A stretch of DNA of 64,000 bases, taken from Tetradesmus obliquus. Lineage: Eukaryota > Chlorophyta > Chlorophyceae > Sphaeropleales > Scenedesmaceae. Of the stretch, positions 11,663-24,616 are shown in pieces. The DNA lies in assembly GCA_030272155.1 (NCBI GenBank), contig CP126200.1, positions 4,092,001-4,156,000 on the forward strand, in the 5' to 3' direction. The position numbers were made by a program, and so were the translations under genes. Below the pieces are notes generated by a model that worked only from the letters and a program-made list of their open reading frames with translations, had not been told where the DNA came from and searched no databases. The stretch's first letter is position 1; the number at the start of each line of letters is the position of its first letter.

Positions 11663-14600
11663 ACCAAAAGCGGTTCAGGGCATTTGGCGCGATCAATTGA
11701 TGCCACCCAAGCCATAGCAAACACCCCAGTGCATCGAGAGGCATACCCTATAGAATCTTATTATCAGCACTCAATATGTTCTCCGCCTGAGCTTCTCAAC
11801 GCGTTCGCGTGATGTAGTTTGCGGAACTTGAGAAGACATGCATGCACGAACGAAATCCTGCAAGATGGTGCAAATACCAGGCGGCCTAGAGCAGCACAGG
11901 CTGCCCATACAATGTACGCGAGATTTATTTCACACCTACACGTTACACCTGACATTTTGCATGTACTGACGCACTCATGAACTAGGAGTTACTGTTATAT
12001 AATAAGGAACTAACACATGCCTATACTGTCAAGGGAAGAGTAGGTGCTCATACACCAAGGAGGTATCCTCGATGCATATAACACATCCCATACGATCACT
12101 CGCACGTGACGATGGGGAGCGCTGAGCGCCCGTCGTATGATAAAGGACGACAAAATTTACAACATGCCATACATGGCCACTAGGACAGTCAACTTTGAAT
12201 GACAGTAGTACGAAACGGTAAAGCAGGCATACACATTCCCCCATTACATGCAATTTACACTACTGCCACTCCTGCTTCTTGCGAGGAAAACTTCAACTTC
12301 AATCTGAGCTACGGTGTCAACCAAGTGGCGTCACTGACAAGGTGTCACTACCCAGGCTACCAAGGACTACAAGAGGATGGAAGACTGTCAGTGCCGTTGC
12401 CCCCGAAGGGCATCGTGGCTCTTCGGGGACGGCGCTGACCAGGTGTTATGGTTGCAGGTGATACTAGACGACATAGGAGCAGAAGCAGGAGCTGCACATG
12501 CTAATCTGAGGTGCAGCAGCCACGGTGGCCTTTCGGGGGACCACTTCTTGCCACGTGAGTGCGCATTATGTTGCATGATGCTTATGCTTGTAATGAATGC
12601 AATGCAACTTTCTTTATATATGCAGTTCTGACAGTAAACTCGCCCTGGGTTCCATGCACCCGGGTACGCAACCCTAGACAATCATCCCCAGATTTATGGC
12701 CCAAGCTTAAGGCAGCAGGCACTGGCTGCAGCATGCATAACATATGTATAATTATATTATGATAATATATGTATAAGAACGGAGACACCCAGCGAGTCCT
12801 GAGGACTACGTTGGGTATGTACCTGCGTACATCCACTGCCAATCACTGTATCTGCAGGCAGTGCTTGCTGTGCCCTCACTCCTGCCTCGAGCATGATGAA
12901 AAGAGTGCACGTATCACCCTTTAAAAAACGCAAACGCAGACCGATGGCATGCAGCAGCTGCCATCTGCCATGCGGCAGCCTCTCAAACCCCAGTACTCCA
13001 GCCAAAAGCAAGGTGCTTGCACGCAACGCATGATGGACGTGCATGCACAACGCGCGATAGGCATGCTTCAAACGAGTGGCCGCATCTGGCTCTGACCCAG
13101 CTGCCAAATCCACACCGCAAGGCACCCCTGCTGACTGACCTGCTGCCTCACCCCGCCAACACACCAGCGAAAGTGCCACAGCTTCCATGCATGCATTGCC
13201 AAATGGGCTGCGCAGCGCATGCCAAGCATTGTATATGCTGCGATGAAACGCCAGCAGTGGCAGTACTTCCAGCAGCAACGCTGGCGGCTGCGCTGCTTGC
13301 ACAAGAGCCTCAGCTGCTCACCAAACACATGGCCAGCCTTGACGCGAGGACTGCTGCTGCAGAGTAAGTAGCCTGCCAGCACCTCTCGGCAACTCTCACA
13401 GCACACATACTTAGGTATCCTGGTGAGGTGCAGCACCAGTGCTGATCGCCAGAGCCGGTGACTCTGTGGCGCAAACAGACAGCTCTGAATAGAGACTGAA
13501 AAGGGTTGAAACTGCATGCCAGCCAGCGAAGGAAGGCCTGTGTCCACTTGCCAAAACCGCCCCTGGCAGCAGCACAGTGTGTTATAACAACGCACACTGT
13601 GTTATCACAATAAAATGAAAATTCTCCCTTTACAACGTGCTGCTGGGCCGCTGTGCTGCAGCTGCAGCCAACAGTGTGCAGCACCAGCCAACAGTGTGTG
13701 TTGTCGTACAATGAGCTTGTAGCCGCAGCGCTGGCCTGTGCCGCCACTGCTGCTGCTGCTGCTCGTGCACAGCAAAGCTCGCAAAACAACATGAGAAGGA
13801 AAACGGTGTTTGCCACTACAACGCAACAATAAGCAGAGTACCGTACGTGACGTATAGGACCAAGTTGTTGAGAGTATTGTAAACATTGTTGTACATATCA
13901 CTGGTGTTGGCAAGACCTGCATATGTGTGCCAAGCTCTGTGTTCAATGCGGCGGCTACTGCTCAATGCATCCAGCAGGCCAAGCGCAGCAGAGAACAGCA
14001 TTGTCATGCTATGTTCGTGCCCACAGCGTGCACTTGTGCTGACCTAACGGAAAATCTCATAGCACATCTGCTGCCTGCCGCAACCGGCAATGGCAGAGCC
14101 AGACCCCCGCCCGCAACGGCGCCCCATCCTCATGATAAAGTGTCCAGCTGCCAAGTCCAGAAATTAGAACTCTACACAGCTGCAGTCACCGAAAATCAGA
14201 CATCAGTGCACCTGGCTGTCGCGCGAGCATCTGGTGCCACGCGATCTTGCCACTACATAAAGAAAGCTGCCGCCACACGTAACTCAGGGGTCAAACAGCA
14301 CCGCGCAGATTGCCAAAAATATCAAGCGGGCCGGCAGATCAATCGTCGGCACCGAGCGCTGCAGGCACGTCGTATGCAATTAGCATGCGCCCTGCCACCA
14401 TACGGCAGCTGCTGCAGCACAGGCAGCGCTGCAACAGCAGTCCTGCTGCTGCACAGTCAACACAACGGTGTGCTGCAGGACGCTTGTGCATCATTGTAGC
14501 AGCGCGCAGTGCGCCATACAGGCAGGTGATCATACCAGGTCTACTGCTACCCAACATGCACCGCAGCCACCCAACAGCAGCCTGACTGCTGCTGAAAGTT

Positions 14601-17600
14601 TTGTGTCGCTTATTTTGAAAAACGGGAACAGAAAAGCATCGCCGAGCAATTGACGCAAAGCTATATCAGGCGACAGACGCGCCAGGCACGCTTGCCTGAT
14701 GAGCGCAGGTGCTGCGCAGGAACAACCGAGTCATCTTAAGAAGCACGCGGCGCTGCAGCTGCGCACGCTTGCAACTCAACACAACGCAGCGCAATACACA
14801 GCAGCAGTAACAGCCGCAGCCCGCAAAAAAAGGTGAGATCAGGAAAGGCAAGTAAGATCAGCCAAAGAGCTTGAAAACACACCGGGCAGTTCGCAAGCTG
14901 AGCAGGTCTGCTGTTGCCACCACCTTGCTGCGCAATGCTGCAACCAAACCTACAAGCGCTCACATGCAGCCTGCCTCTGGGCAAGCCAAGCCTCAAAACA
15001 ACAAGCCTTGCATAAATACTGCAGGCGCATTGTCCTGGCAGGTCAGCTGCAGGGGCCATGGCACGGCGCCGCCACAGGCACGCACTGCAGCTGCCGCAGG
15101 AACAAGTTCTTGGAATATCAAACGACACACAGCAAGCAGCCGCCCATCGGAGCAGCCTCAACGCATTGTGCTGTGCAGTGCAGCAAGCACTGATGGGCAG
15201 CCGCCCCCTGCATGACGCACAACCTGCACCACTGCATACTTTGAAAGCAGCCAGGGCCGAACAAAGCCACAAGCTGTGAAACTGGCAACATGTGAACAGG
15301 TCCTCTGGGAGCTCTCTGGCGGCTGCTACACATGCAGTGGCCTGCGCATACACCAAATGTGGTGCTGTGGGCCCAGCAAACTGAACAAGACGCAGATTTC
15401 CAAAATTCAGGAGCAAGGGCACAACACGGCACAGCTCGTGCACGCAACGGCCAAGCCAGGGGTTGCTGCTGCAGCTTGCCTGGCTATGTAGAGTGCCACA
15501 GATGCACCTGCCATAACTGTAACCACACAAGCTCAAGCGCCTTGAACCTATGTTTGTTTTGCACGTGATGGGCTCATTGTGTCTAAGGACGGCGGCACTG
15601 CACCGTTCACGCGGTATCAGCCGCTGCAAGCACCGAACCAGCCTAACCCCAACTCCTGAAGCAGGCCCCCTCACAAGTGATCATCGCTGAGCAAGCTCAT
15701 GGACCAGCAGCAGCACAGCCGACACACGCTCGCTCCTGTAGCTCGCAACAGCGCGCTGTGACAGCGCGGTGTGACAACATAACGTGCAGCCGGCACTGCT
15801 GCATGCTTGCGACTCCACGTTTTCTAGCTCTTGTGGTGGTGCGGGGGTGCCCAGTTTGTGCGAGGCCCCAAGACAGCATGCGCAGGTATGTGGCGCACAG
15901 CGCGCGCATCGCGCCACGCACCGCAGACGGCAAGCAAGAGTGACAGCCCCACACACGCGCAGCTTGCAGGCATGCACAGGTCACCAGCTACAGCAGAGAC
16001 AACACATAACACTTGAGAGCTTCCAATACAGTGAGGGCAGACAGCCAGAGGCGTAGCATGGGCCCAAAACTCACAACACCCGCAATCACCCCTCCCCAGA
16101 TCACCCGCAGCTGTCGAGCTACAGCGGGAAATGACGCTACTTGCAATCAAGCTGCCGCAAGCGCAAGCCATGTTGGGCGGCAGTGACGTTACCTATGAAA
16201 ACATGGAAGTGACGCACGCGAGTGTCACTGCGCACACCCTACTGCTGGCTGTGCTCCCAGCCGCGGGGTGCTGGCTAGAGACCAACAGCATGCGGGGCGC
16301 ACAACCCGGCACAGAGCAACAGCTTTGCATAGTACACAGTCGCCTGACTGCACTACAACAAAACCAATCCGGTTATCCTCGACACTTCTCAGCACCCTTT
16401 AATCGTGGCACCCATTGCCTGTCACAGATACGACCATCACACATACACACACACACACACGACAGAAAGAGCCGACTGCCACAGCAGCAGCGCGCAGGCA
16501 GTGCGCGCTGCTGATTTGGCAGCACGTAATAAAGAGGTTTTAGGTAAACGTCAGAGCCACATGCCACATGTGAGTTCGCTGCTGTCTGTCTTTCAGCCCT
16601 CGCAACACTTTGTTTCCCGATAATGCGGCACCAATAGCGAGCTGAACTGGCTGAGCTGTACGGCAAACTGTGCTGATGCAATGCAAGCAACTGCACGTGA
16701 GGCAGCACACACAGCTGCACTGGACACGGATTGAGCACTAGTTCACAGAGACAATCGTGCTACGCAAACACAGCACATGCAAGCTCAACTAACAGCAACC
16801 CTGGGCATGTAACGCTACTTTCCAGCCCTATCAAATCCTGCCTGCCAATCTTGCTGCCATCACCTGCAGCCATCACACAGCCTGCCGGCACTCACCCAGC
16901 ACACCAACCAGCAGCAGCAGCAGTGGCACCGCTATCAAGGAGTGCTTCAACTGCAAGCTGAGCACTTGACACATCCACTGCCTTGACTACATTCCATCTG
17001 CTGCACAGTGTTGTGCCATCACCAAGGAATACCTATACTGCAAGCTGAGCAACAATGCTGCAGAAGCCCGCGGCACTGGCTGGCAGAGCATAGCACAGCT
17101 AACACGCCACTGCAGCAGGCGCGCTGCAAAGCGCAATTGTGTGCCTTGTACAGCTGCTGCAACCACACCCTGCGCCGCCTTGCATGCACAGCTGCCGCTG
17201 CTTGAGCACGCCAGCCTTGCTGTTGCCCCCAGAAGTATAATATCTATGATCATCCCTACATGCTGGCATGCGCAATGAAACAGTCTACATCTCAGATCTC
17301 AGATCTCAGATCTCAGATCTGAGCATGATAAGAGAGCCGCCACCCCACTCACGCCAATCCCGTCGCAGAGCCTGCCAACACGCCCACACGTGTGCTGCTA
17401 GGTAATCCGCCATGCACAAACGCGCTGCATGATGTCCCGCGAAACAAACCAGCGCCAACTGCAGCGGCCTGCGGTGTAATGCCAATGCGCAGTGCGGTAT
17501 GCGATCAAGCCACATCAAGCAGAAACACACTTAACACATGGTCAACGGCTGCTTTCCTGCAAGCAAGCTTATCAGGCAGCCGCCGGCAATCTGTAATGAC

Positions 17601-19898
17601 CGCCACGATCTGTGCTTGCCGCCCCGCTGGAGCCAAAAGGCAGCACACCAGCTTGCAGCGCATGCTGCAGCAATGCACAGCTCAGTGCCGTGTCCCTCTG
17701 TGCTGTCAGGGAACCGCCCATGCTGCAAATGCATCTAATGCACACAAAGGGGCATGCGGCTGTCGCATTGCAGCCGGTTCGGCTGACTGCTGCCATGCAA
17801 TGCAGCTGCTGCAGGATCGCCTTCGCGCCGCGCGGTTCACTGCGCTGTGCGCTGCGCAGGAGCTGCATTGCTGCTGGATCACCTTAGCGCCGCGCGACTC
17901 ATTGCTCTGTGCAGGTGGCCGCAGCAGGCTGCCAAGCACTTTATGCGACACAACTGCACACCTGCAGACATGCGTAGGGGTCCTGCATGGAAGCAAGGCT
18001 ACCTCTGACACATGCAAAAAGAGAATGCCAAGAATACCAAAGTGCGCCTAGCCTAACAGCAGAGCAGCAGGATGCAACTGGACACAGCGCTGCCGCCGAT
18101 TGCTTGTGCATGCCATGCTGCTTTTGCCCTGCCCTGCAGTCTACTTGCATCAGACATGCAGACAAGCGCCAAGCAGAACAATTCCGAGAAACAGTGCTCA
18201 ATAATAGAATGGAATATAACAAGACATTTCAACAACACTTGCCGTCCAGTTGTTGGTGCGGCTGCTGGCAACAGGCCAAGCAGCTGATCTGTGCTGGCGC
18301 AGGCAAGTGTGCTCGCTCTCCCAGCTAGCTCCTACCACTATGTCAAAAGCGCGCCGCCAATAAGCAAGCGCGCACGGCCGAACCAGGTGCACAGCAGTGT
18401 GCGTGTACAATATACACACGCGGCCATGCTGCCTGCCGTACGGCTCTACACAGCCATACGGCCATAACACATGAGCTGTATGCTGAGCAATCTGTTGCAG
18501 CTAAAGGCCGGTGCGTGCTGCTACTCATCAAAGCACAGCCCAGCAGCAGCAGCAGCAACAGCAACATAACCTGCTGCTGCACAGCCGGTGCCAGGCGGCC
18601 CACACACACACACAAACAGCCATGCATGTGTTTGCTTTCCCTGCCTGCAGGCGGCCTGAGCAGCAACCTGCAAATGCAGAAGTGTCACTACGCCACAGCA
18701 TAACAAGTTGCAGGAAATACCCCACAGCAGCAGCACAAGCCACTGCCACAGAAGCCATGTGATGCCCTGCACCATGGGAGTGCATTTAAACCTTCCTGGG
18801 TTCCACGCAAGCGCACAGACAGTGCCACCGGCAGGCACACCACCTGCTGCTGTTTGCTGCCTGGTGCAGCCTCGCCCCAAGCAGGCATCCGTATATCGTT
18901 CACCACGTTCTGAACCGCCGCACAAAAGCCTAGCGCAGCACGCAGACGTAACAAAACACATGCTCCTGCAAATCATCAGCCCTGCACGTTAGGGCAGAGA
19001 GACGGCCGGTTCCCACCCCATGTGGCATGCCTGGACGTAACAAAACACATGCTCCTGCAAATCATTTGCCCTGCACCTTAGAGAGGCAGGGAGACACCAC
19101 AGCCCTGCCATTGAGAATGCCCAGGTACCTGCTGCTGATTCTGCAGCCACCATCCTCCTACACTCAAGCTATGATGCTGGTCAAACCTGGTCAAACAAAA
19201 CCAACCCCACCTGTTGTGCACCACTATGTTTAAAAAGTGCAGCTTGTAGACACCCACAGCTGATGCTACGCAGCAGTCAGATGCACCAGCGGAGCCAGCG
19301 GGTCAGCACTTGCCGCCAGTGCTGCACATCTGCTGCTGCTGATCTGCCACCGCAACGTTTGACCAGCTGCCACCACATATACGCCTTCAGCCTGTCCATA
19401 TGCCAATCTCAGCAGAGCCTGCCGATTCATTGCAGGCCCTAACGTTCAAGAAATGCCACAATCAGATGGTGCAGCAAGCCTGTTCTAAAAGACATGCACC
19501 CTTGTGCCGAGCCCCCGCCACCCTGCGCCGCCAACAACACATACACAGCCCTCATGGCACGAACCCACAGCTTCCATCTGCTTTACATGCTGAGAACTCT
19601 GCAAACTCCCTGCTAACAGCGTATCAGCACAACGCACTGCGGACAACCAACTGCAGTGGCCTTACTGACTTTGATTTGCACCGTGGCTCCTGCGCACCAC
19701 AACTGTCTCAGCTTGAAACGATAACGAGCCTACCCTATCCAGCCACGGGCCACAGCAACCGCACCATACTGCTATGCTCGCCCTCTGCTGATGCGTCCAC
19801 CCGCAGCAGCAGCAGCAGCAGCAGCAGCAGCTGCTGCTGCTCACAGGTGTGCGGGGCTGTCTGCAACATCAGGCGTTGCAGCTGAAGCCGTCTGCGCA

Positions 19899-22760
19899 CT
19901 ACTGCTGCTGCTCACCATCGCCAGTGCTGAGGCGATGACAACAGCCATCCGCGCTTACTGTTGCTGCCGCTGTGCCGCTCACTACCTGCTCCCCAACAAA
20001 GCTGCAGGCAACTTTGCCTGCTGCTGCTGCTGCTGTCACGAAAGGCTTGGCCATCATAGACAGCAGCTGCGGGCTGGGCAGTGCGCTGCTGCAGGCCCCC
20101 TCGCGCAGAGACAAGCCGTGCACCGACACGCCCAGGGTGCCTGTCGCCACGCTGCTGCACAGCTCGCTGCTGCTGGCAAAGCTGCCTGCATACTCCTCTG
20201 TCTCTGCCTCAGAGTGCACGAAGGAGCCGTCATCGTCGTGGTCAAACAGCAAGCCGTGGTCAAAGCGGTCAAAGCGCGCCTCCTCTAGATGCAGCAGCAG
20301 GCTGCCCTGCCTGCTGCTGCTGATGCTGCTGCTGATGCTGCTGCCGCCGCCACCGCCGCCGCTGCTGCCGCATGCATCTGCACTTGCACCGGCAGCGCCT
20401 GCGGTTGCTGCAGCGCTGGCTGGCGCAGAGCTCTGCTGGCCGTGGTGTGGCAGCCGCCAGCAGTTGTCGCGCATCAGCTGCTGCATGTGCGCCCGCTGCG
20501 CAAACTCGTAGTCCCTGTTTGCTGCGTGCGCGCCGTGCACGTAGTGCGGCGTCCATGTGCCCTGCTCCTCAATCTCTTGCAGCCTGTCTGACAGGCCAGC
20601 TGCCTCAGCCTCTTTCATCAGGTGAGCTGCCATGCGTGGCCTGCAGCAGCAGCAGCAGCAGCAGCAGCAGGGTGGACATCAAACTGATTGCAGTGGCCGA
20701 GAGCATGTGCCGTGGGCAGTAAAGAGCTTCAGCTGCCACAGCAGAGACCAACAGATGTGTGCCGCTTAATCAATCCCTCATGAGGGCTGTGGTGGGATGC
20801 ACGATGCAGGGGCGCCTTCGACAGAGCATGAGGCAAGGCGCATCGCCTGCTGGCAGGCTATACACCAGCTGCTGCTGCCAACCTAGGCCTACTGCCACTT
20901 GTTTTTAAACAAGAACAAGGACAAGAACAAGCAGCAGTGACTGATGTGATGCCGGCGCTGGTAGAGGGCAGCTCCCCTGCTCTACTGCTCTCTCTACTGC
21001 AGCTCTCTACTGCTCTCTACTGCCGGAGGGCAGCTCCCCTCTCCCCTGCTCTCTACTGCTCTTTACTGCTCTCTACTGCCGGAGCCAGCAATGCCTGTGT
21101 ACAACTGCGAGGACACTGCTCAAAGCTCACACACATGGCAGTAACAATCCTCCCTCTCATTTTGTCCGCACAAATGGCGTATGCAGTTTGCTCACCTGCC
21201 GCACTGCTGCAGCGTGCGTGCCATGTCAAGCACCATCACGGCGGTCACTGGCACACCCAACTCCTGCAGGACATGCGGCACAGCGCAGCACAGCGCAGCG
21301 CAGCGCAGAACAGCACAGTCAAGGCACGATCGACATGTATGCATAAACAGCAGCTGCTGTGCAGCCAGCGCACCTGCATGCCCAGCAACAGGCTGCAATG
21401 AAACTGCGCTGCAGCTAGTCTGTTGCAATGACAAGTTTCGACAGCAGCTGCTGTGCAATCATACACACCTGCATGACCAGGAACAGGCTGCAATGAAACT
21501 GCGCTGCAGCTATTGCAGCTAGTCTGTTGCAATCACAAGTTTTGACAGCCGCTGCGGCAGCTGCTGTGCAACCACACACACCTGCATGACCAGGAACAGG
21601 CTCAGCGCGCGGTTCCACTCCTCGTGCTTGCACAGCTGGCGCAGGTACGCCGCGTACACGGGGGTGCGCGCAGGCATGCCCTGGCTGTGCATGACCTCCA
21701 GCAGCTGCTGCACCGTGTCCCAATCGCCCGCGCGGGAGGCTGTGGACAGCACGATGGAGTAGGTGACCTCGTCAGGAACGAGTCCTGCAAGGCAACAGCG
21801 GCAGGGCAGGCATGCTGCGGTTGCGGTTGCGGCGGCAGGCGATGCATGTGCGGCAGGCTGTTGCAGCTGTTGTGTGGCGGTTGCGCAGGTGCGCATTTGC
21901 ATGCAGGTGCTGGTGGCGCGCGCGCGGAGCTTTGCTGCGCATGAGCTGCTTGTTCACAACTGGCCAGCCCGAGACTCAGCATTGTCGTGACCACTGGCCT
22001 TGCATATGTGATGCATCCAATGCACAAGGCGCATGCATGCGGGGCGTGCACATCAACAGCACACCTGTGGCCTGCATCTCTGCGAACAGCTCCAGTGCAA
22101 CATCCAGCATGTGCCCACGTGCACAGGCGGTAATGGCAGCTGAGTAAGTGACCTGGTTGGGCCGCAGTGACCGCTGAGAGGATGCCAGGAGCTTTAGGTG
22201 CTGCAGCTGTGCCACTGCCGCTTGCCACTTGCCGCAAGCGCCCAGTGCCCCGATGATGGCCGAGTAGTGCCATACGTTCTTGTAGGGGACTGCGTCAAAA
22301 ACTGCTTGCGCCTTTTGGTACTCTGCAGTGGAGGGTGCAGCCACACGTGGCAAGTGGAGTTAGGGTGTCGGTCGCATGATGGATGGGACAGGTACAGGAC
22401 GGGAATCGACCGAAAAGCCGAAAGCGCACTACAGCTATGCATACCTCCTCGCTTTCCACAATCAGCGATCAGCAGCGTCCAGCCCTGCACACGCAGCAAG
22501 GGCGCATAGTGCTGTATACCATCCGCGACCTGTTGCGAATCCTTGCACTCAGCAAGCCAGCTGCGTGCTGCTGAGGCCGCCATAAAGACTGGAACGCCCG
22601 ACTGCGGCTCATGCCGGCCCGGAGTCCTTGAAATCAAGCCAGGCAGACCATTGTGCGTCAACGTCCTGTGCACAGCGCTAAAGCCGTAGCCAGGCTGCGA
22701 TGGCGGCGGAGGAGGTCTAGGAATATACGGATAGAAGTGTACTTGGACCGGCGCCTGCAT
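19899..22760 (-). CDS. Pentatricopeptide repeat (PPR) protein
   Basis: Minus-strand exons 22760-22445, 22322-22065, 21784-21582, 21263-21196 and 20640-19899 join in phase (528 aa). Residues 106-280 hold about four 35-residue PPR motifs, for example YSAAITACARGHMLDVALEL and YSIVLSTASRAGDWDTVQQL. Known: PPR proteins bind RNA base by base, usually in plastids or mitochondria. The N-terminus has a Pro-rich stretch (PRPPPPPSQP); targeting was not resolved. The C-terminal 240 residues are Ser/Gly/Ala-rich with an acidic patch (FDHDDDG) and no known domain. The end is uncertain: a strong donor (GATG|GTGAGC, about 19910) sits just before the stop, so further 3' exons in the A/C-skewed region are possible. 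Intron 3 holds duplicated copies of the exon-3 tail. Confidence 0.85.
20960..21085. repeat. CTCTCTACTG minisatellite in PPR intron 4
   Basis: Tandem variants of CTCTCTACTG and CTCTACTGC, with two copies of GCCGGAG as unit borders. It lies inside the intron between PPR exons 4 and 5. Confidence 0.85.
21340..21605 (-). repeat. Array of PPR exon-3 tail plus donor
   Basis: The sense end of exon 3, AGCCTGTTCCTGGTCATGCAG followed by GTGTGT (donor 21581), recurs at about 21466-21490 as CAGCCTGTTCCTGGTCATG. A third copy at about 21371-21394 (CTGTTGCTGGGCATGCAG|GTGCGC) is more diverged. Copies are about 95-115 bp apart and share the intron words AGCTGCTGT and AACTTGT. Confidence 0.85.
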
Positions 22761-23710
22761 CCTGGCTTGCGATTGGCTGCGATGCCTTCCCTCAAACTTA
22801 AAGGACTACACCGACTTCTCTGAGGGATGTAAACTATATCTAAAACTCATTATGAGCCAAATGCTGACGTCTTGCCCGGCTGTAGGTGGCTCATTGGCAG
22901 GAATTTCCACGCCGACAGGGCATCGGCCTCCGACCCTTGAGCCCTGAACCATGATGCACGGCACATATATGGGCAGTGCTTGGGTTATTCTTTTCTGAGT
23001 TGTTCAGGTACAGCATGAAAGAGGTATTTGTAGAGTGATACATGCCAGAGCACGCTTAAACCTTTTGTGGTCAGTGGTGACATGCATTTGCTCGTGAATC
23101 AAACACACATAAAAACTTAATACGTATTGAGTTGGAAGTCGGCAATTGTTGTTTGAGCTTCAGGGCAGCGGAACACTTCAAACGCAATCGGCGCTGTTGC
23201 ATACATCATGTCTGTTGTAGCACTGTGCTGTAGATATCAGCTTGTGATGTGCTATAATTGTAACTAAAAGACACTGAAGTACAGCACGAACAACACAAGG
23301 CTTCTCAGCAGCCTTCCTCACTGGGGTTGGGTTCCTGCTGGACAGAGACTTTTCCCCAAGCGTGGCGCACGCGGATGCGGAAAAGGCCCGTTATTGATTG
23401 TGATCAATGATAGTACGTATCAGATAGCTTTGCGTGCTCCCCATCCTGTCCCCGTGGAAGGTTTTTTCATCATCAAATAGTCTTGCAGGCGAATCGGAGC
23501 TCTGGATAGAAACGCGGGTTGGCCTTCAAAGACAGATAACCACATGTTACGTGCTGGCGGTTTTCACAACGCATGCTGAGCACATGTGCTTAAGTGCTCA
23601 GCGTAGGCAGTACGCTTGCTGTGGTGAGGCCGCAGCCGGTGGGGATGGTCTGTGCTGCGTTCAAATTCTGGCATTAACCATGCTTGAAGGCGCATACTGA
23701 GACATACTGA

Positions 23711-23850
23711 GCAGGCAAGCCTGCTTGAGCTACTCACTGCCGCAGTGACACTCACTACTAGTGACTAGCTAGTCACTAGTACTATAGTACTAGTGCACTG
23801 AGTCATGACTGATCAGTGCATGCCATCATGCCAGTGGCATGCCATCGGAC
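23711..23850. repeat. Chain of perfect palindromes
   Basis: Perfect 26-nt palindrome at 23756-23781, overlapped by a perfect 22-nt palindrome at 23774-23795 (core ACTAGTACTATAGTACTAGT). Flanked by short hairpins GCAGGC-AA-GCCTGC (23711-23724) and CACTGC-C-GCAGTG (23736-23748), then GCACTGA...TCAGTGC (23795-23820) and TGCCA...TGGCA. Confidence 0.95.
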
Positions 23851-24087
23851 TGTTACAAGTTCTACAGCATCCCGCGGGGCGGCCGGCTTACTGCGGCGTA
23901 CGTAAATCAGGGGAGGAGGTGGTGAGCCGAGATGCATGGACCGCCATATGGCATGCATGCCGTCACCGCGCCGCGGACTGGGTCCAGTGTGGCCGTTGCG
24001 GTGACAACATCAGGCACAGGCCGGCCCCTGCGTGCAACTGGGCAACCTCACATTCCACAACAGTCGTGCCAGTGCTACTATAGCTAG

Positions 24088-24232
24088 CTAGCTGTGCATG
24101 GTGTTTAAACACATGTACAAAGTTGCACACCGTGTGCCCACCCTCAGGGCCTGATGCTGCAGCACACGGCCCGTGTTGGTGTGCACACGGTGTGCAACTT
24201 TGCACAGGTGTTTAAACACCATGCACAGCTAG
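24088..24232. repeat. Long near-perfect hairpin, 145 nt
   Basis: Outer arms 24088-24112 and 24208-24232 are perfect 25-bp reverse complements. Inner arms 24118-24137 and 24183-24202 are perfect 20-bp reverse complements. A 5x5 internal loop separates the stems and the terminal loop is 45 nt. The outer arm contains GTTTAAAC. Shape fits a small-RNA precursor or a palindromic mobile element; no TIR/TSD pair was recognised. Confidence 0.95.
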
Positions 24233-24398
24233 TATGCTGCTTCACCGCAGTGCCACAGCTATGGCCACCCCATGGGGTGCTGTGCACACGTGTATGCTGC
24301 TTCACAGCAGTTTGTTGGCCAGATCAATATACTACAGTCTATGTGCTATGCTTGACAAGGTTTTTGGAGCCAGAAGTGGACGATCCCCCTTCATCGTC

Positions 24399-24435
24399 GT
24401 ATGGCCATACCATGGTACCATGCGTACGGTACGCA
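24399..24435. repeat. Three abutting short palindromes
   Basis: GTATGGCCATAC, CATGGTACCATG and GCGTAC-G-GTACGC follow one another almost without spacing, continuing the palindrome-rich block. Confidence 0.9.
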
Positions 24436-24616
24436 GACAACCCCAGACCTCAATCCTGAGGATATGTACGATGCCCCCAGGAGCGCCTGTCACTGACAAT
24501 CAACCACGATGGTATTATTACCAACATATAGGTGGTTTTTCGCTTTCATCAAGTCGCGTACGCACGTGTCCCTCGTGTCACCAGTCACCAGGTGACCCAG
24601 CGAGAACTTAAAAATC

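Larger units (their letters stand above)
8195..19898. other. Gene-poor region between IMPase and PPR genes
   Basis: No exon chain with recognisable protein could be built. Long ORFs exist on both strands (a minus-strand frame at 14736-15674, one at 12757-13302, a plus-strand frame at 17392-18051), but they are Cys- or Ser-rich, mirrored on the opposite strand and match no family I know. From about 13 kb onward the plus strand is visibly A+C rich (16741-16800: A 23, C 19, G 10, T 8), which removes stops from both strands and explains them. Other contents: an AGATCTC tandem at about 17290-17323; an imperfect ~57-bp tandem duplication at 17803-17918; a duplicated segment containing AACAAAACACATGCTCCTGC at about 18950 and 19039; and AT-rich hairpin sequence near 12749-12768. 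Confidence 0.6.
22761..24616. other. Intergenic region between PPR (-) and the putative secreted protein (+)
   Basis: Divergent intergenic DNA, more AT-rich from 22800 to 23300. No supported gene. The right half (23.7-24.6 kb) is dominated by perfect palindromes and one long hairpin, listed separately. Confidence 0.6.

Noticed and set aside
12757..13302. 181-codon minus-strand open frame with plausible helix-like composition
   Set aside because: No recognisable family, no matching neighbouring exons and an open frame opposite; not strong enough to call a gene.
13927..14499. 190-codon plus-strand open frame
   Set aside because: Composition looks random (Cys, His and Ala without pattern) and no splice partners were found.
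14736..15674. 312-codon minus-strand open frame
   Set aside because: Cys-rich, no domain, and the opposite strand is also open. Explained by A+C-rich composition that depletes stops on both strands.
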